From Burkholderiaceae bacterium (lineage in GTDB: Bacteria; Pseudomonadota; Gammaproteobacteria; Burkholderiales; Burkholderiaceae_C): a DNA stretch of 64,000 bases. Each line of letters opens with the position of its first letter. Position 1 is the stretch's first letter. Shown piece by piece: positions 6,866 through 15,428 of the stretch. Both the position numbers and the translations under genes were made by a program. The notes under the pieces are model-generated. The model saw nothing but the letters and a program-made list of their open reading frames with translations. It was not told the DNA's origin and searched no databases. The DNA lies in NCBI GenBank assembly GCA_030695205.1, contig JAUYTN010000004.1, positions 1-64,000 on the forward strand. The letters are read 5' to 3'.

Positions 6866-8893
6866 TCAGTGGCTGGGCCGCGCGCGGTAAAACCGCAGCG
6901 GCGACTCCGCCGTGCTGGCCAGTATGTGTGGCCGGGCTTTGCCCACCACGTGCATCTCGCAGGGTTTGCAGTCAAAGCGCAGGGTGAGGGTGTCTGAGCC
7001 GTTGACCAGCATCAGTGGCTCGGCCTTGACCGTGCCTTGCACACCGGTTACGCCCTTGGCCTGTTTCGGGCACAGGCTCAAGGAAAAGCGCACGCAGTGT
7101 TTGGTGACCATCAGGCTCACTTCGCCCGCTTCTTCGTTGGCCTCGTAGGTGGCGGCAATGACCTTGACGCCGTGGCGGGCGTAGAAGTCGTGGGCGGTGT
7201 GGTTGTACACGTTGCCCAAAAAACTCAGGCTGTCTTCCGGGTAGGGCGTGGGCGGCTCGGCGGGCCGGGCTCGGGGCAGGCGTGTGCAGGCCTTTTGGCG
7301 GGCGGCCTCCAGCGCCTGCACCGCCTCGCGGCGCAGGGCGTTGAGGGTGGATGCGGGCACAAACCACGGTTGGCTCAGGTGCAGGGCCACGTCCAGCGCT
7401 TCAAAGGCGGTGTCGCCCAGGCGGGCGAGTTGTTCTGTCAGTTTGGCGCTTTGGCCGGCATCTTTGGCGGTTTGCAGGCCGAGGGCTGCCGTGGCGCTGG
7501 CCACCACGCCGTTTTCGTCGGTCAGGTTCAGCTGCAGGGTGTCGGGGGCGGGGTCGGTCAGCGCCATCCACACGGCTATGCGGCGGGTGGCGGAGGGCTT
7601 TTCGAGGGTGCGCACCCAGTCCATGCTGCGGTTGCGGTTGATGGTGCGGCCTTTGCGCAGGTCTTTGAGGCTGGCCAGGGGGTCTTTGGGGAACACGCGC
7701 CAGCGCTGGGTGGTGTTGCCGGGTTGGGCAGGGGGCAGGCGCTCCACCCGGTTGGTTTGCAGGCCGATCAGTTCTTGCTGCAGGTCGTGGTAGCACAGGC
7801 CGTCGCCGTTGTGCAGCACGGTGTCGGGGCTGGTGGTTTCCAGTTCGAAGAAGTCTTTGCCGTGGCCCAAGCCCTGGCTGACGCGGGTGACCCAACCAAT
7901 GGGTTGGCCGGGGTTTTTGGGGCTGTCAAAGGCGCCGATGTCGTCCTGGCGGCCTTGCACGAAGTAGTCGGTGAACTCGCGGTTGAAGTTCTGGTTGGGG
8001 TCTGGCGTGAAGGTGTAGGTGCAGCGCCCGCTGGAGGCGCGGGCCAGTTCGGGGCGTTGTTCCAGCAGTTCGTCCAGTAGCAGGCGGTAGTGGGCAGTGA
8101 TGTTTTTCACATAGCCCATGTCTTTGTAGCGGCCTTCGATTTTGAAGCTGCGGATGCCTGCCTCCACCAGAGCGGCGAGGTTGGCGCTCTGGTTGTTGTC
8201 TTTCATGCTCAGCACGTGTTTGTCGTGGGCCACGAAGCGGCCTTGGGCGTCCAGCACCTGGTAGGGCAGGCGGCAGGCCTGGCTGCAGTCGCCCCGGTTG
8301 GCGCTGCGCCCGGTGTGCGCGTGGCTGATGTTGCACTGGCCGCTGTAGGCCACACACAGCGCGCCGTGCACAAAAAATTCCAGAATAGCCGCTTGGGCGG
8401 GCACGGTGCCCGTGGTGGGGTGGGGCGTGGTGAGGCCGTCGCGGATGTGGGCGATTTGGTCCAGCGTCAGCTCGCGGGCCAGCACCAGCTGGCTCATGCC
8501 TGCGTCTTGCAAAAAGCGGGCTTTTGCGGGGGTGCGGATGTCGCACTGGGTGCTGGCGTGCAGCTGGATGGGGGGCAGGTCCAGCGCCAGCAGGGCCATA
8601 TCCTGCACGATGAGGGCGTCCACCCCGGCGTCGTACAGCTGGCGCACCAGTTTGCGGGCAGGCTCTAGCTCGTCGTCGCGCAGGATGGTGTTGATGGTGA
8701 CAAAAATGCGGCTGTGAAAGCGGTGTGCGTGCTTCACCAGCCGGGCAATGTCGCTGACCGGGTTGTCGGCGCTGGCGCGGGCCCCAAAGCCGGGACCACC
8801 GATATAGACCGCGTCGGCCCCGTGGTTGACGGCCTCGATGCCGATGTCGGCGGTGCGGGCGGGGGAGAGCAGTTCAAGCTGGTGGGCAAGCAT
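6866..8893 (-). CDS. rlhA: 23S rRNA 5-hydroxycytidine C2501 synthase (U32 family)
   Basis: A 675-residue U32 family protein. It begins MLAHQLELLSPARTADIGIE with GADAVYIGG near 30. It carries the cysteine-rich cluster CVAYSGQCN, GDCSQACRLPY near 190-220, which in this family holds an iron-sulfur centre. The C-terminal DUF3656-like half ends with the PCEMHVVGKA segment. Length and architecture match RlhA (YdcP), which hydroxylates C2501 of 23S rRNA using a prephenate-derived route, rather than the shorter U32 proteins UbiU/UbiV or TrhP. The start at 8893 is chosen because MLAHQLELLSPAR is the conserved beginning. It overlaps the preceding gene by 20 bp. Confidence 0.85.
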   Translation of the reverse strand: MLAHQLELLSPARTADIGIEAVNHGADAVYIGGPGFGARASADNPVSDIARLVKHAHRFHSRIFVTINTILRDDELEPARKLVRQLYDAGVDALIVQDMALLALDLPPIQLHASTQCDIRTPAKARFLQDAGMSQLVLARELTLDQIAHIRDGLTTPHPTTGTVPAQAAILEFFVHGALCVAYSGQCNISHAHTGRSANRGDCSQACRLPYQVLDAQGRFVAHDKHVLSMKDNNQSANLAALVEAGIRSFKIEGRYKDMGYVKNITAHYRLLLDELLEQRPELARASSGRCTYTFTPDPNQNFNREFTDYFVQGRQDDIGAFDSPKNPGQPIGWVTRVSQGLGHGKDFFELETTSPDTVLHNGDGLCYHDLQQELIGLQTNRVERLPPAQPGNTTQRWRVFPKDPLASLKDLRKGRTINRNRSMDWVRTLEKPSATRRIAVWMALTDPAPDTLQLNLTDENGVVASATAALGLQTAKDAGQSAKLTEQLARLGDTAFEALDVALHLSQPWFVPASTLNALRREAVQALEAARQKACTRLPRARPAEPPTPYPEDSLSFLGNVYNHTAHDFYARHGVKVIAATYEANEEAGEVSLMVTKHCVRFSLSLCPKQAKGVTGVQGTVKAEPLMLVNGSDTLTLRFDCKPCEMHVVGKARPHILASTAESPLRFYRARPSH

Positions 8894-9251
8894 GTTGGGG
8901 TGTGGGCGGTGAGGGGAGCGCGCAGGCGCGATCGGGCAACAGGGCAATGCCCACGCGCCGGATGTGAGCCATCAGTTCGGGGTGGTTCAGCTGGTGCCAG
9001 ACGCACAGGTCAATCTGCCAGGGCAGCAGCAAATCGTCGAGTTTGGTTTCCAACTGCCACAGGCCTTGTAACGTGAGGTTGGGCGCTTGCACGCACAGGT
9101 CTATGTCTGAGCCGGGTCGGTACCGCCCCATGGCGCGGGACCCGTACAACCACACTTGCTCGATGTCGGTGTGCGCACCCAGGCACTGGGTCAGGGCTTG
9201 CAGCGCTGTGTCGGGCAGGCCGGTTTGGCGCAAGTGGGCCAGCGCGGTCAT
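8874..9251 (-). CDS. mntA: MntA-like nucleotidyltransferase antitoxin
   Basis: A 125-residue minimal nucleotidyltransferase with the complete GSx10DxD signature (GSRAMGRYRPGSDIDL, about residues 37-52) and a third acid in the IDLCVWH strand near 80. MntA proteins poly-AMPylate the HepT RNase to silence it. The gene overlaps the stop of hepT by four bases (ATGA at 9248-9251), so the two are translationally coupled. The last 20 residues are low-complexity and overlap the rlhA start. The catalytic signature is intact, so enzymatic neutralisation is expected. Confidence 0.85.
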   Translation of the reverse strand: MTALAHLRQTGLPDTALQALTQCLGAHTDIEQVWLYGSRAMGRYRPGSDIDLCVQAPNLTLQGLWQLETKLDDLLLPWQIDLCVWHQLNHPELMAHIRRVGIALLPDRACALPSPPTPQHACPPA

Positions 9252-9670
9252 GGGTTGGCGCGTTGGGCCAGGCCAAGCAGCCTGGTTTCAAATTCCTGGA
9301 AGGCTGGCCAGAACCGTTCGCGCACCTGGCGTGCGATGTCGCTGGCCACCTCCAGGTTGTAGGTGTGTGACGTGAGGTTGCGGCTGCGTATCATGTCCAT
9401 CCATGTGGTGCCATCGCTGAGCAAGTTGGCAGCAAAAGCGGCGCGTGTGGCGTCTTTGGAGCCGGTGATGTCGGCATGGCCTTGGTCTGCCAGGTAGTCT
9501 TTCAGCACCTTCCAGGCCAGCTCATGTGTGAACTCAAAGGCTTTGATCGGCCCCTGTTGCTCCAATTCCGAGAGTGCCCGTTCACTGGCCACGGCCACGC
9601 CCCGGCCCAACGCGGCTTTGGCGTGTTGGAAGTTTTGCAGCCTTTGCTGCCATCGCACATCGTCATTCAT
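9248..9670 (-). CDS. hepT: HepT-like HEPN RNase toxin (HI0074 family)
   Basis: A 140-residue all-helical protein of the nucleotidyltransferase-substrate-binding family. The segment IKAFEFTHELAWKVLKDYL (about 43-61) and the motif RNLTSHTY (about 96-103) match the HEPN RX4H-Y signature. That motif carries both the RNase active site and the tyrosine that MntA modifies. Position directly before mntA with a four-base overlap supports an intact HEPN-MNT toxin-antitoxin pair. The promoter must lie in the 17 bp before the divergent hydrolase gene or inside it. The targets are probably tRNAs, by analogy only. Confidence 0.85.
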   Translation of the reverse strand: MNDDVRWQQRLQNFQHAKAALGRGVAVASERALSELEQQGPIKAFEFTHELAWKVLKDYLADQGHADITGSKDATRAAFAANLLSDGTTWMDMIRSRNLTSHTYNLEVASDIARQVRERFWPAFQEFETRLLGLAQRANP

Positions 9671-9687
9671 TGTTGGATTTTCTCACC

Positions 9688-10518
9688 ATGACCACACCCC
9701 AATCCACCCCCGCAGCCATGCCGCTTGCATACCCATCTACCTCGCCCGACATGCCGACGCTGGTGCTGGTGCACGGTGCCTGGCACGGCGGTTGGTGCTG
9801 GCAGCGGGTGCTGCCTTTGCTTCATGCGCAAGGCTTGGCGGCGCATGCGGTCACGCTCACGGGTGTGGGCGAGCGGGCGCACCTGTTGTCCGGCCAAATT
9901 CGGCTGTCCACCCATGTGCAAGACGTGCTGGGTCTGATCGACACCCTGGAGCTGCCCCGCGTGCTGCTGGTGGGCCACAGCTACGGTGGCATGGTGATCA
10001 CCGGCGTGGCCGATGCGCTGCTGGCCCGGGGCGGCCAAGGTGTGGCCAATGGCGTGCATGCCAGCCGCGTGGCGGGCCTGGTGTACGTGGATGCCGTGAC
10101 TCCCCACCCCGGCGAGAGCTGGAGCAGCCGCCACACACCCGACACCGTGGCCGCCCGGGTGGCGCTGGCCCATTCGCAAGGCGCGGGCGTGGGCATTCCG
10201 CCGCCCGATGCCGCTGTGTTTGGCTTGGACGGGGCGGACCGCGACTGGGTCAACCGCCGCCAGACCCCGCAACCCCTGGGCGTGTACCAAGACCCGCTGC
10301 ACTTTGATGCAGGGGCGGTGGCGGCCTTGCCCCGCACCTTCATTGACTGCACCGACCCCGCCTTGCCCACGATTGCCGCCATGCGCGATCGGGTGCGCAG
10401 CGAGCCGGGCTGGATGGTGCACGAGCTGGCCACCGGGCACGACCCCATGGTCAGCGCGCCCGAGGCCTTAACGCACCTGCTGGTGCAGGCTGCGGCAGCG
10501 GGCGTGGCCGCCGCATGA
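9688..10518 (+). CDS. Alpha/beta hydrolase, esterase-like
   Basis: A 276-residue hydrolase of the AB-hydrolase-1 type. LVLVHGAWHGGWCW (about 24-37) provides the oxyanion-hole HG, GHSYGG near 96-101 holds the nucleophilic serine, and ATGHDPMVSAPEAL near 252 supplies the histidine. The HGAWHG start is typical of the salicylate/jasmonate-type esterase and hydroxynitrile-lyase-like branch found in many soil bacteria. The substrate cannot be named. The start at 9688 is taken as the first ATG clear of the divergent hepT gene. The stop overlaps the next gene's start (ATGA at 10515), so the two are co-transcribed. Confidence 0.8.
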   Translation: MTTPQSTPAAMPLAYPSTSPDMPTLVLVHGAWHGGWCWQRVLPLLHAQGLAAHAVTLTGVGERAHLLSGQIRLSTHVQDVLGLIDTLELPRVLLVGHSYGGMVITGVADALLARGGQGVANGVHASRVAGLVYVDAVTPHPGESWSSRHTPDTVAARVALAHSQGAGVGIPPPDAAVFGLDGADRDWVNRRQTPQPLGVYQDPLHFDAGAVAALPRTFIDCTDPALPTIAAMRDRVRSEPGWMVHELATGHDPMVSAPEALTHLLVQAAAAGVAAA

Positions 10519-11339
10519 GGCCGAATATGACTCAGCAAGTGACCCAGCGAGTGAGGGCGCAAGGGGCTGCGATGGCCACGGCACATGGCCGGCTGGACAG
10601 CCTGGACGCCCTGCGCACCGTGGCCATGGTGTGGATGACGGTGTTCCATGTCTGCTACGACCTGAACTGGCTGGGTCTGATGCCGCCCCAGCAGTTTTTG
10701 AGCGACCCGTTCTGGACGTGGCAGCGCACCGCCATCGTCTGCCTGTTTCTGTTCACCGCTGGGGTGGGGCAGGCGGTGGCGCTGCAGGCACAGGGCTTGG
10801 AGGGCTTGCCCTGGCAACAGCGCTTTGGCGCCCGGTTCTGGCGGCGCTGGCGCCAGGTGGCGGGTGCTGCGCTGCTGGTGACGGTGGGCTCTGCCCTGGT
10901 GTTTCCGAACAGCTTTATTTTTTTTGGTGTGCTGCACGGCTTGGCGGTGATGCTGGTGCTGCTGCGACTGACGGCGGGTTGGGGTCGTTGGTTGTGGTTG
11001 GCAGCGGTCGTGGTGGTTGCCTTGAAGTTTGTAGCTGAAAGCCTAATCAGGAAAAGCGATGGATGGCAATTTCTTAATGAAAAATGGCTGAGCTGGCTGG
11101 GGCTGGTTGGCCGCAAGCCTGTGACCGAGGACTACGTGCCCATTGTTCCCTGGCTGGCCGCCGTGTGGGTGGGGCTGTGTGTGGGGCGCTGGGTGCTGCA
11201 GCACCGGCCCCAGTGGCTGAGTGCCAGCTCGCCCGTGCTGCGTGGGCTGGCGGTGCCGGGCCGCTGGAGCCTGAGCTATTACCTGCTGCACCAGCCAGTG
11301 CTGTTGGGTGTGCTACTGGCTTACAAGGCGCTTGCTTGA
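10515..11339 (+). CDS. DUF1624 multi-pass membrane protein
   Basis: A 274-residue integral membrane protein. LDSLDALRTVAMVWMTVFHV near residues 21-40 is the usual DUF1624/heparan-alpha-glucosaminide N-acetyltransferase-like start, with the conserved histidine in helix 1. About six more hydrophobic segments follow. The family is thought to move acyl groups across the membrane, so the role here is inferred. Repeat copy B (11031-11075) lies inside the gene and encodes the hydrophilic loop with VAESLIRKSDGWQFLNEK. The reading frame stays open through it, suggesting a tolerated insertion. The start overlaps the hydrolase stop. Confidence 0.75.
   Translation: MRPNMTQQVTQRVRAQGAAMATAHGRLDSLDALRTVAMVWMTVFHVCYDLNWLGLMPPQQFLSDPFWTWQRTAIVCLFLFTAGVGQAVALQAQGLEGLPWQQRFGARFWRRWRQVAGAALLVTVGSALVFPNSFIFFGVLHGLAVMLVLLRLTAGWGRWLWLAAVVVVALKFVAESLIRKSDGWQFLNEKWLSWLGLVGRKPVTEDYVPIVPWLAAVWVGLCVGRWVLQHRPQWLSASSPVLRGLAVPGRWSLSYYLLHQPVLLGVLLAYKALA
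11031..11075 (+). repeat. Dispersed AT-rich element, copy B, inside a coding region
   Basis: TAGCTG (11032-11037), AAGCG (11054-11058, again 22 nt between starts), then GGC (11065-11067). It is translated in frame within the DUF1624 gene. Compared with copy C at 24597 it shares TAGCTGAAA, then CC-AAT-CAGG-like bases in the spacer, so these two copies look closely related. Confidence 0.7.
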
Positions 11340-11396
11340 ATGGACCTGACCTGAACAGGCTCAAGCCGCGGCAAGCGCTCAGGTGCAGGTGCTGGC

Positions 11397-12779
11397 TCAG
11401 GTGGCCGGGGTGATGGCGGCCAGCACCTCGTCCAGGGCGGCGAGCAGCTGCTGCACATGCTCGGAGGTGGTGGCGGGGCAGACCAGCATCATGTTGTGAA
11501 ACGGGGTGATGAGCACGCCGCGGTTGAGCAGGCCCAGGTGAATCAGGTGCTCCAGTTCGCTGTCGAGCATGGCACCGGCTTCGCTGCCGTTGCGCGGCGG
11601 CACGGGGCAGAACTGGAACTCGGTGCGCGCACCCACCTGCGTCACGCACCAGGGCAGGGCGTGGCGGGCAATGAGCTGGCGCAGCCCGCTGGCCAGCAGC
11701 TCGGCCAGTGTCAGCATGTGGCGGTAGGCCGCTGGTGTGAGGGTATCGATGAGGGCGGCACGCATGGCGGCCATGCTGAGCATGTTGGCGGTGAGCGTGG
11801 TGCCAATGCCAGAGTGGCCGGGTGGTGCCAATCGCTTGGCCGCTTCGGCGCGGGCCGCCAGTTCGGCGCTGAAGCCGTAGGCCGCACAGGGCATGCCGCC
11901 ACCCACGGGTTTGCCCACCACCAGGGCGTCGGGCTGCAGGCCATGGGCCTGGGTGTAGCCACCGGGGCCGGTGCTGATGGTGTGGGTTTCGTCCAGCACC
12001 AGCAGGGTGCCGTGGCGGCGGATGATGGCCTGCGCCTGCGGCCAGAAGTCTGGCTCGGGCAGCACCATGCCGATGTTGGTCATGGCGGGTTCTGCCAGCA
12101 CGCAGGCCACATCGCCCTGGGCCAGCGCGGCTTCCAGAGCGGCCAGGTCGTTGAACTCGACCACCACGGTGTGGGCCAGCAGGTCGTGCACCTGTCCCAG
12201 CAGGCTGGGGCGTTGCACGGGGAGGCCGTTGACCAGGTCCACAAACACGTCCTCGATGGTGCCGTGGTAGCACCCGTTGAACACCAAAATTTTGGGCCGA
12301 CCGGTCGCGGCCCTGGCCCAGCGCACGACGTAGCGGTTGGCGTCTGTCGCGCTCAGGGCAAATTGCCAGGTTGGCAGGCCAAAGCGGCTGGCCAGTTCGG
12401 CCGCGACGGTGGCGGCTTCTGCGGTGGCCAGCATGGTGGTGCACCCCTGGGCCACTTGGGTTTGCACTGCGGCCACCACAGCGGGTGGGGCGTGGCCACA
12501 CATGGCGCCGGTGTCGCCCAGGCAGAAGTCGGCCAGGGTGTGGCCGTCCACGTCGGTGACGGTGGCCCCTGCAGCGTGGGCGGCATGCAGGGCGAAGGGG
12601 GTGCCCCAGTCGGTCATCCAGTGCAGGGGGACGCCAAACATCAGGTGGGCGTTGGCCTGTGTGGCCAGCTGCGCCGAGCGGGGGTTGGCCTGCACAAAGG
12701 CGGTGCGCTCAGCGGCCAGAAATGCCTGGGCCCGCGCCCAGTCCAGGCCCTGGCGGCTGAGGGGGAGTGGGGTGGTCAT
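11397..12779 (-). CDS. Class III PLP-dependent aminotransferase (glutamate-1-semialdehyde aminotransferase-like)
   Basis: A 460-residue fold-type I aminotransferase. LLVLDETHTIS (about 260-270) holds the aspartate that binds the pyridine nitrogen. VVGKPVGGGMPCAAYGFS (about 289-306) holds the Schiff-base lysine. SGIGTTLTANMLSMAA is the phosphate-binding loop. It resembles the HemL branch, but the heme gene is normally elsewhere and the substrate here is unknown. The true start is ATG 12779, overlapping the stop of the lipoprotein gene by four bases. It is thus the last gene of an MCE/ABC operon, an odd partner for lipid transport. A separate function cannot be excluded. Confidence 0.8.
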   Translation of the reverse strand: MTTPLPLSRQGLDWARAQAFLAAERTAFVQANPRSAQLATQANAHLMFGVPLHWMTDWGTPFALHAAHAAGATVTDVDGHTLADFCLGDTGAMCGHAPPAVVAAVQTQVAQGCTTMLATAEAATVAAELASRFGLPTWQFALSATDANRYVVRWARAATGRPKILVFNGCYHGTIEDVFVDLVNGLPVQRPSLLGQVHDLLAHTVVVEFNDLAALEAALAQGDVACVLAEPAMTNIGMVLPEPDFWPQAQAIIRRHGTLLVLDETHTISTGPGGYTQAHGLQPDALVVGKPVGGGMPCAAYGFSAELAARAEAAKRLAPPGHSGIGTTLTANMLSMAAMRAALIDTLTPAAYRHMLTLAELLASGLRQLIARHALPWCVTQVGARTEFQFCPVPPRNGSEAGAMLDSELEHLIHLGLLNRGVLITPFHNMMLVCPATTSEHVQQLLAALDEVLAAITPAT

Positions 12780-13537
12780 GGCTGGCGGTCTCCTGGGGCT
12801 GGCTGGCGCTGACTGGCCAGCCACTGCAGCAGTTGGGTGGTGGCCTGTTGCGTGGCATCGGCCAGGGCGTGGGTGCCGCCAGCGGCGTCGGGTGTGGGGG
12901 CAGGGGCCGAGGTGGTGATGGTGCGCTGTGCCAGGGTGGTGTGCCCTAGCCGCAGGCTGGCTCGCCACTGCACCAGCGCCTGGCTGCTCTCGGGTGCCTG
13001 GAACACGTGCTCAAAGCTGTCCAGCTCCACCTGCAGCTCTGGTGTACCTGGGCTGGCGTGGGTGCTGAGGGGCCAGCCAGCGGCCACCAGTGCGGTTTGT
13101 AGCCGCTGGTGCACCAGCTGGGCGGGCGGCATGCTCCAGCGCGCCAGTGTGTAGCTGCGCGGTTGCTGGGGCTGGGCATACAGCAGTCGGTAGCCGATGT
13201 CGGTGTTGGCCAGGGCGGCAGGCGCAGTGGTGGGCGCCAGCCTCAGCGGCGCTTGCCGGACCAGGGCCGTTGGCCCTGCGGCGGCTGCAGTGGCGGCGGT
13301 TGTCGCTGTCGCAGTTGCCGTTGTCGCTGCTGATGTGGCTCCCCGAGTGGCGGCGAGCCCAGCCACCGCCAGCGGCCCCAGGTCGTAGGTGGTTTTGGTG
13401 GGGGGTGTTTGGGGAAGGCTGCAACCGGCCAAGGCCCAAGCCAAAAGCGGAGCCAGACCCAGCCACCACAGGGGCGTGCGCTTTGGCACCGTGCGGTGTG
13501 TGTGGCCGCGGGCGATGGGCGAGGCGGTGGCGGTCAT
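12776..13537 (-). CDS. ABC-type transport auxiliary lipoprotein
   Basis: A 253-residue lipoprotein. The leader ends at the lipobox LAGC (cysteine near residue 39), so it should be acylated and anchored. An Ala/Thr-rich run (near 66-88) precedes the folded part, which contains GYRLLYAQPQQPRSYTLARW and the helix LVHQRLQTAL. This matches the ABC-transport auxiliary component (PqiC-like) that assists MCE transport systems in the outer or inner membrane. It is translationally coupled to both neighbours (ATGA overlaps at 13534 and 12776). The Ala/Thr run is encoded by a purine/pyrimidine-alternating stretch and may be length-variable. Confidence 0.75.
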   Translation of the reverse strand: MTATASPIARGHTHRTVPKRTPLWWLGLAPLLAWALAGCSLPQTPPTKTTYDLGPLAVAGLAATRGATSAATTATATATTAATAAAAGPTALVRQAPLRLAPTTAPAALANTDIGYRLLYAQPQQPRSYTLARWSMPPAQLVHQRLQTALVAAGWPLSTHASPGTPELQVELDSFEHVFQAPESSQALVQWRASLRLGHTTLAQRTITTSAPAPTPDAAGGTHALADATQQATTQLLQWLASQRQPAPGDRQP

Positions 13538-14580
13538 GGGGTGCTCCTGGGCAGGGGGGCTGAAAAACCGGGTTCGCCAGGGCCGGGTGTGCCGGGGGCG
13601 TGGCCGTACAGCAGGCTTTGCGGGTTGTCGCTGATGGTGTTGACCACGCGGTCCACGTCTTGGGCGGTTTGGTGTGTGCTGCGGGCGGCTTGTCGGGCAT
13701 CATCGGCGGCTTCCAGCAGGGCGGGCAGTGCGCTGGTGTGGACGGCTTGCAGGGTTTGGGTCAGGGCCTGGGCGCTGCGCTCCAGCTCGGGCAGCAGGCC
13801 CTGGTCGGCGGAGAGGCGCTGGGCCATGGCGGAGAGCTGGCTGGCAGTGTGTGTGGCGGCCTGCGCCGTGGCTGTGACGGCCTGGGCGGTGGTGCCGAGT
13901 TCGGCAGCGGTGGACTGCAGGGTGTCCAGGGTGCGGCGGGTATCGGCCACCAGCGCCGGAATGCTGGTGCGCTGGGGCCCGAGTTGGGCGTCGATGGTGG
14001 CCTGCATGCGCTCGACCGACTCGCCCACCCGCTCCGCGCTGCGGCCAACAGACTGCAGGGTGTCCACCATGAGCTGTTGGTTGTCGGGTGACAGCAAGGT
14101 GTCCACCCGCTCGGTGATGCGCTGTACCTGCCGCAGCAAAAAACTGCCCTGGTCGGCAAACTGGCTCAGCAGCCCGGGCCGCAGGGGGATGCGGGTGGGT
14201 TGATCGCTGCGGGTACTGAGGCTGGTGGAGGAGGAGCCGTCGTCGTCGAGCTGCACAAAGGCCAGGCCGGTGACCCCCTGGTAGGCCAGGGTGCCGTAGG
14301 TGGCTGAGGTCAGCGGCAGGTCCTGGTCGATGGCAATGCGCACCAGCACGTTGCCCTGGGTGCGGGGGTCAAAGCCGATGTGCACCACCTTGCCCACGGT
14401 GATGCCCCGAAACCGCACGGCTGCCTGCTCGGACAGCCCGGTGACAGCCTCGGCGGTGGAGAGTTCGTACACGTCGCGCACCCGGGTGTCGCGCGATAGC
14501 CAAAAGGCCAGTGCCGTCAGCAGCGCGGCCATGGTCAGGACGAAGAGGCCGGCGGCCCAGGCGTGTGCCTTGTTTTCCAT
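13534..14580 (-). CDS. MCE-domain (MlaD-like) substrate-binding protein
   Basis: A 348-residue protein with one N-terminal transmembrane helix (about 8-27) and a single MCE domain (about 40-120, with VRFRGITVGKVVHIGFDP). The long C-terminal helical region is rich in heptad-like repeats (TLQSVGRSAERVGESVERM and on), likely a periplasmic coiled coil. MCE proteins form hexameric tunnels that pass phospholipids between membranes. Start at 14580 shares its base with the stop of the ATPase gene. The long helical tail distinguishes it from E. coli MlaD (about 180 residues) and fits the PqiB/LetB-like or mycobacterial style bridging role, which is inference. Confidence 0.85.
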   Translation of the reverse strand: MENKAHAWAAGLFVLTMAALLTALAFWLSRDTRVRDVYELSTAEAVTGLSEQAAVRFRGITVGKVVHIGFDPRTQGNVLVRIAIDQDLPLTSATYGTLAYQGVTGLAFVQLDDDGSSSTSLSTRSDQPTRIPLRPGLLSQFADQGSFLLRQVQRITERVDTLLSPDNQQLMVDTLQSVGRSAERVGESVERMQATIDAQLGPQRTSIPALVADTRRTLDTLQSTAAELGTTAQAVTATAQAATHTASQLSAMAQRLSADQGLLPELERSAQALTQTLQAVHTSALPALLEAADDARQAARSTHQTAQDVDRVVNTISDNPQSLLYGHAPGTPGPGEPGFSAPLPRSTP

Positions 14581-15428
14581 CAGGGGGTCCTTGGGGTGGG
14601 GGTGCCGGGCGGCACAGCATCGGGCCAGGTGGTGGCGGTGTCCAGTGCCTGCAGGGCGCGTTGGCCCCGGCCTCCGCCAAAGTACGCCTGGATGAACGGA
14701 TGCCTGACCGCCATGACTTCGCGGGCGGTGCCTACGGCCACGACGCGCCGGTCGGCCAGCACCGCGATGCGCGACGACAGGGCCAGCAGGGTGTCGAGGT
14801 CGTGGGTGACCATCATCACCGTCAGGCCCAGCTCCTGGTGCAGGGAGCGCAGCAGGTCGCAAAAATCGTCGGCGCCTTGGGGGTCGAGTCCGGCGGTGGG
14901 CTCGTCCAGCAGCAGCAGGGGTGGGTCCATGGCCAGTGCGCGGGCCAGGGCCACCCGTTTGACCATGCCGCCCGAGAGGTCGGACGGGCGTTTGTCGGCA
15001 TGTTTGGCCTCCAGGCCTACCATCTGGAGCTTGACCATGGCCATCTCGCGCACCAGGGCGCGTGGCAGGTGGCCCCATTCGTTGAGACCAAAGGCGATGT
15101 TGTCCAGCACGCTGAATGCCGAAAACAGCGCCCCTTGCTGAAACAGCATGCCCACTCGGGTGGCGGCGTGGCGCGGATCTTGGGCGGCCACAGGCTGGCC
15201 CATCAGGGTCACGGTGCCGCGGGCGGGTGTTTCCAGACCCAGTATGTGGCGCATGAGGGTGGTTTTTCCGGTGCCTGAGCCACCCACCAGCGACAGCACC
15301 TCGCCCTGGCGCACACCCAGGTCCAGGTCCTGGTGCACCACCTGCTCGCCACCGTTGGCCAGGGGAAAGGTGGTCCACACCCCCCGGATGTCCACCGCCA
15401 GTGGCGCATCAGCGGCATGGGTGCTCAT
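14580..15428 (-). CDS. ABC transporter ATP-binding protein of MCE system (MlaF-like)
   Basis: A 282-residue ATPase. Walker A is GGSGTGKTT (about 49-57), Q-loop FQQGALFS, signature LSGGMVKRVALARALA (about 150-165), Walker B LLLLDEPTAGLD and switch histidine in VTHDLD. LSGGM and the Q-Q-G-A-L-F-S segment are typical of MlaF/MkL rather than importers of nutrients. It powers the permease encoded immediately upstream in transcription (four-base overlap at 15425-15428). The C-terminal extension of about 30 residues is Pro/Thr-rich. All catalytic motifs are intact. Confidence 0.9.
   Translation of the reverse strand: MSTHAADAPLAVDIRGVWTTFPLANGGEQVVHQDLDLGVRQGEVLSLVGGSGTGKTTLMRHILGLETPARGTVTLMGQPVAAQDPRHAATRVGMLFQQGALFSAFSVLDNIAFGLNEWGHLPRALVREMAMVKLQMVGLEAKHADKRPSDLSGGMVKRVALARALAMDPPLLLLDEPTAGLDPQGADDFCDLLRSLHQELGLTVMMVTHDLDTLLALSSRIAVLADRRVVAVGTAREVMAVRHPFIQAYFGGGRGQRALQALDTATTWPDAVPPGTPTPRTP

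Noticed and set aside
12780..12968. A 63-codon N-terminal extension of the class III aminotransferase
   Set aside because: It overlaps the coding end of the lipoprotein gene and is Pro/Arg/His-rich frame-shift-like sequence. ATG 12779 has the conserved beginning and the four-base overlap.
14581..15378. A long minus-strand frame joined to the MCE gene upstream of 14580
   Set aside because: It is the shadow of the ABC ATPase gene in another frame. The MCE protein itself starts with a membrane helix at 14580.
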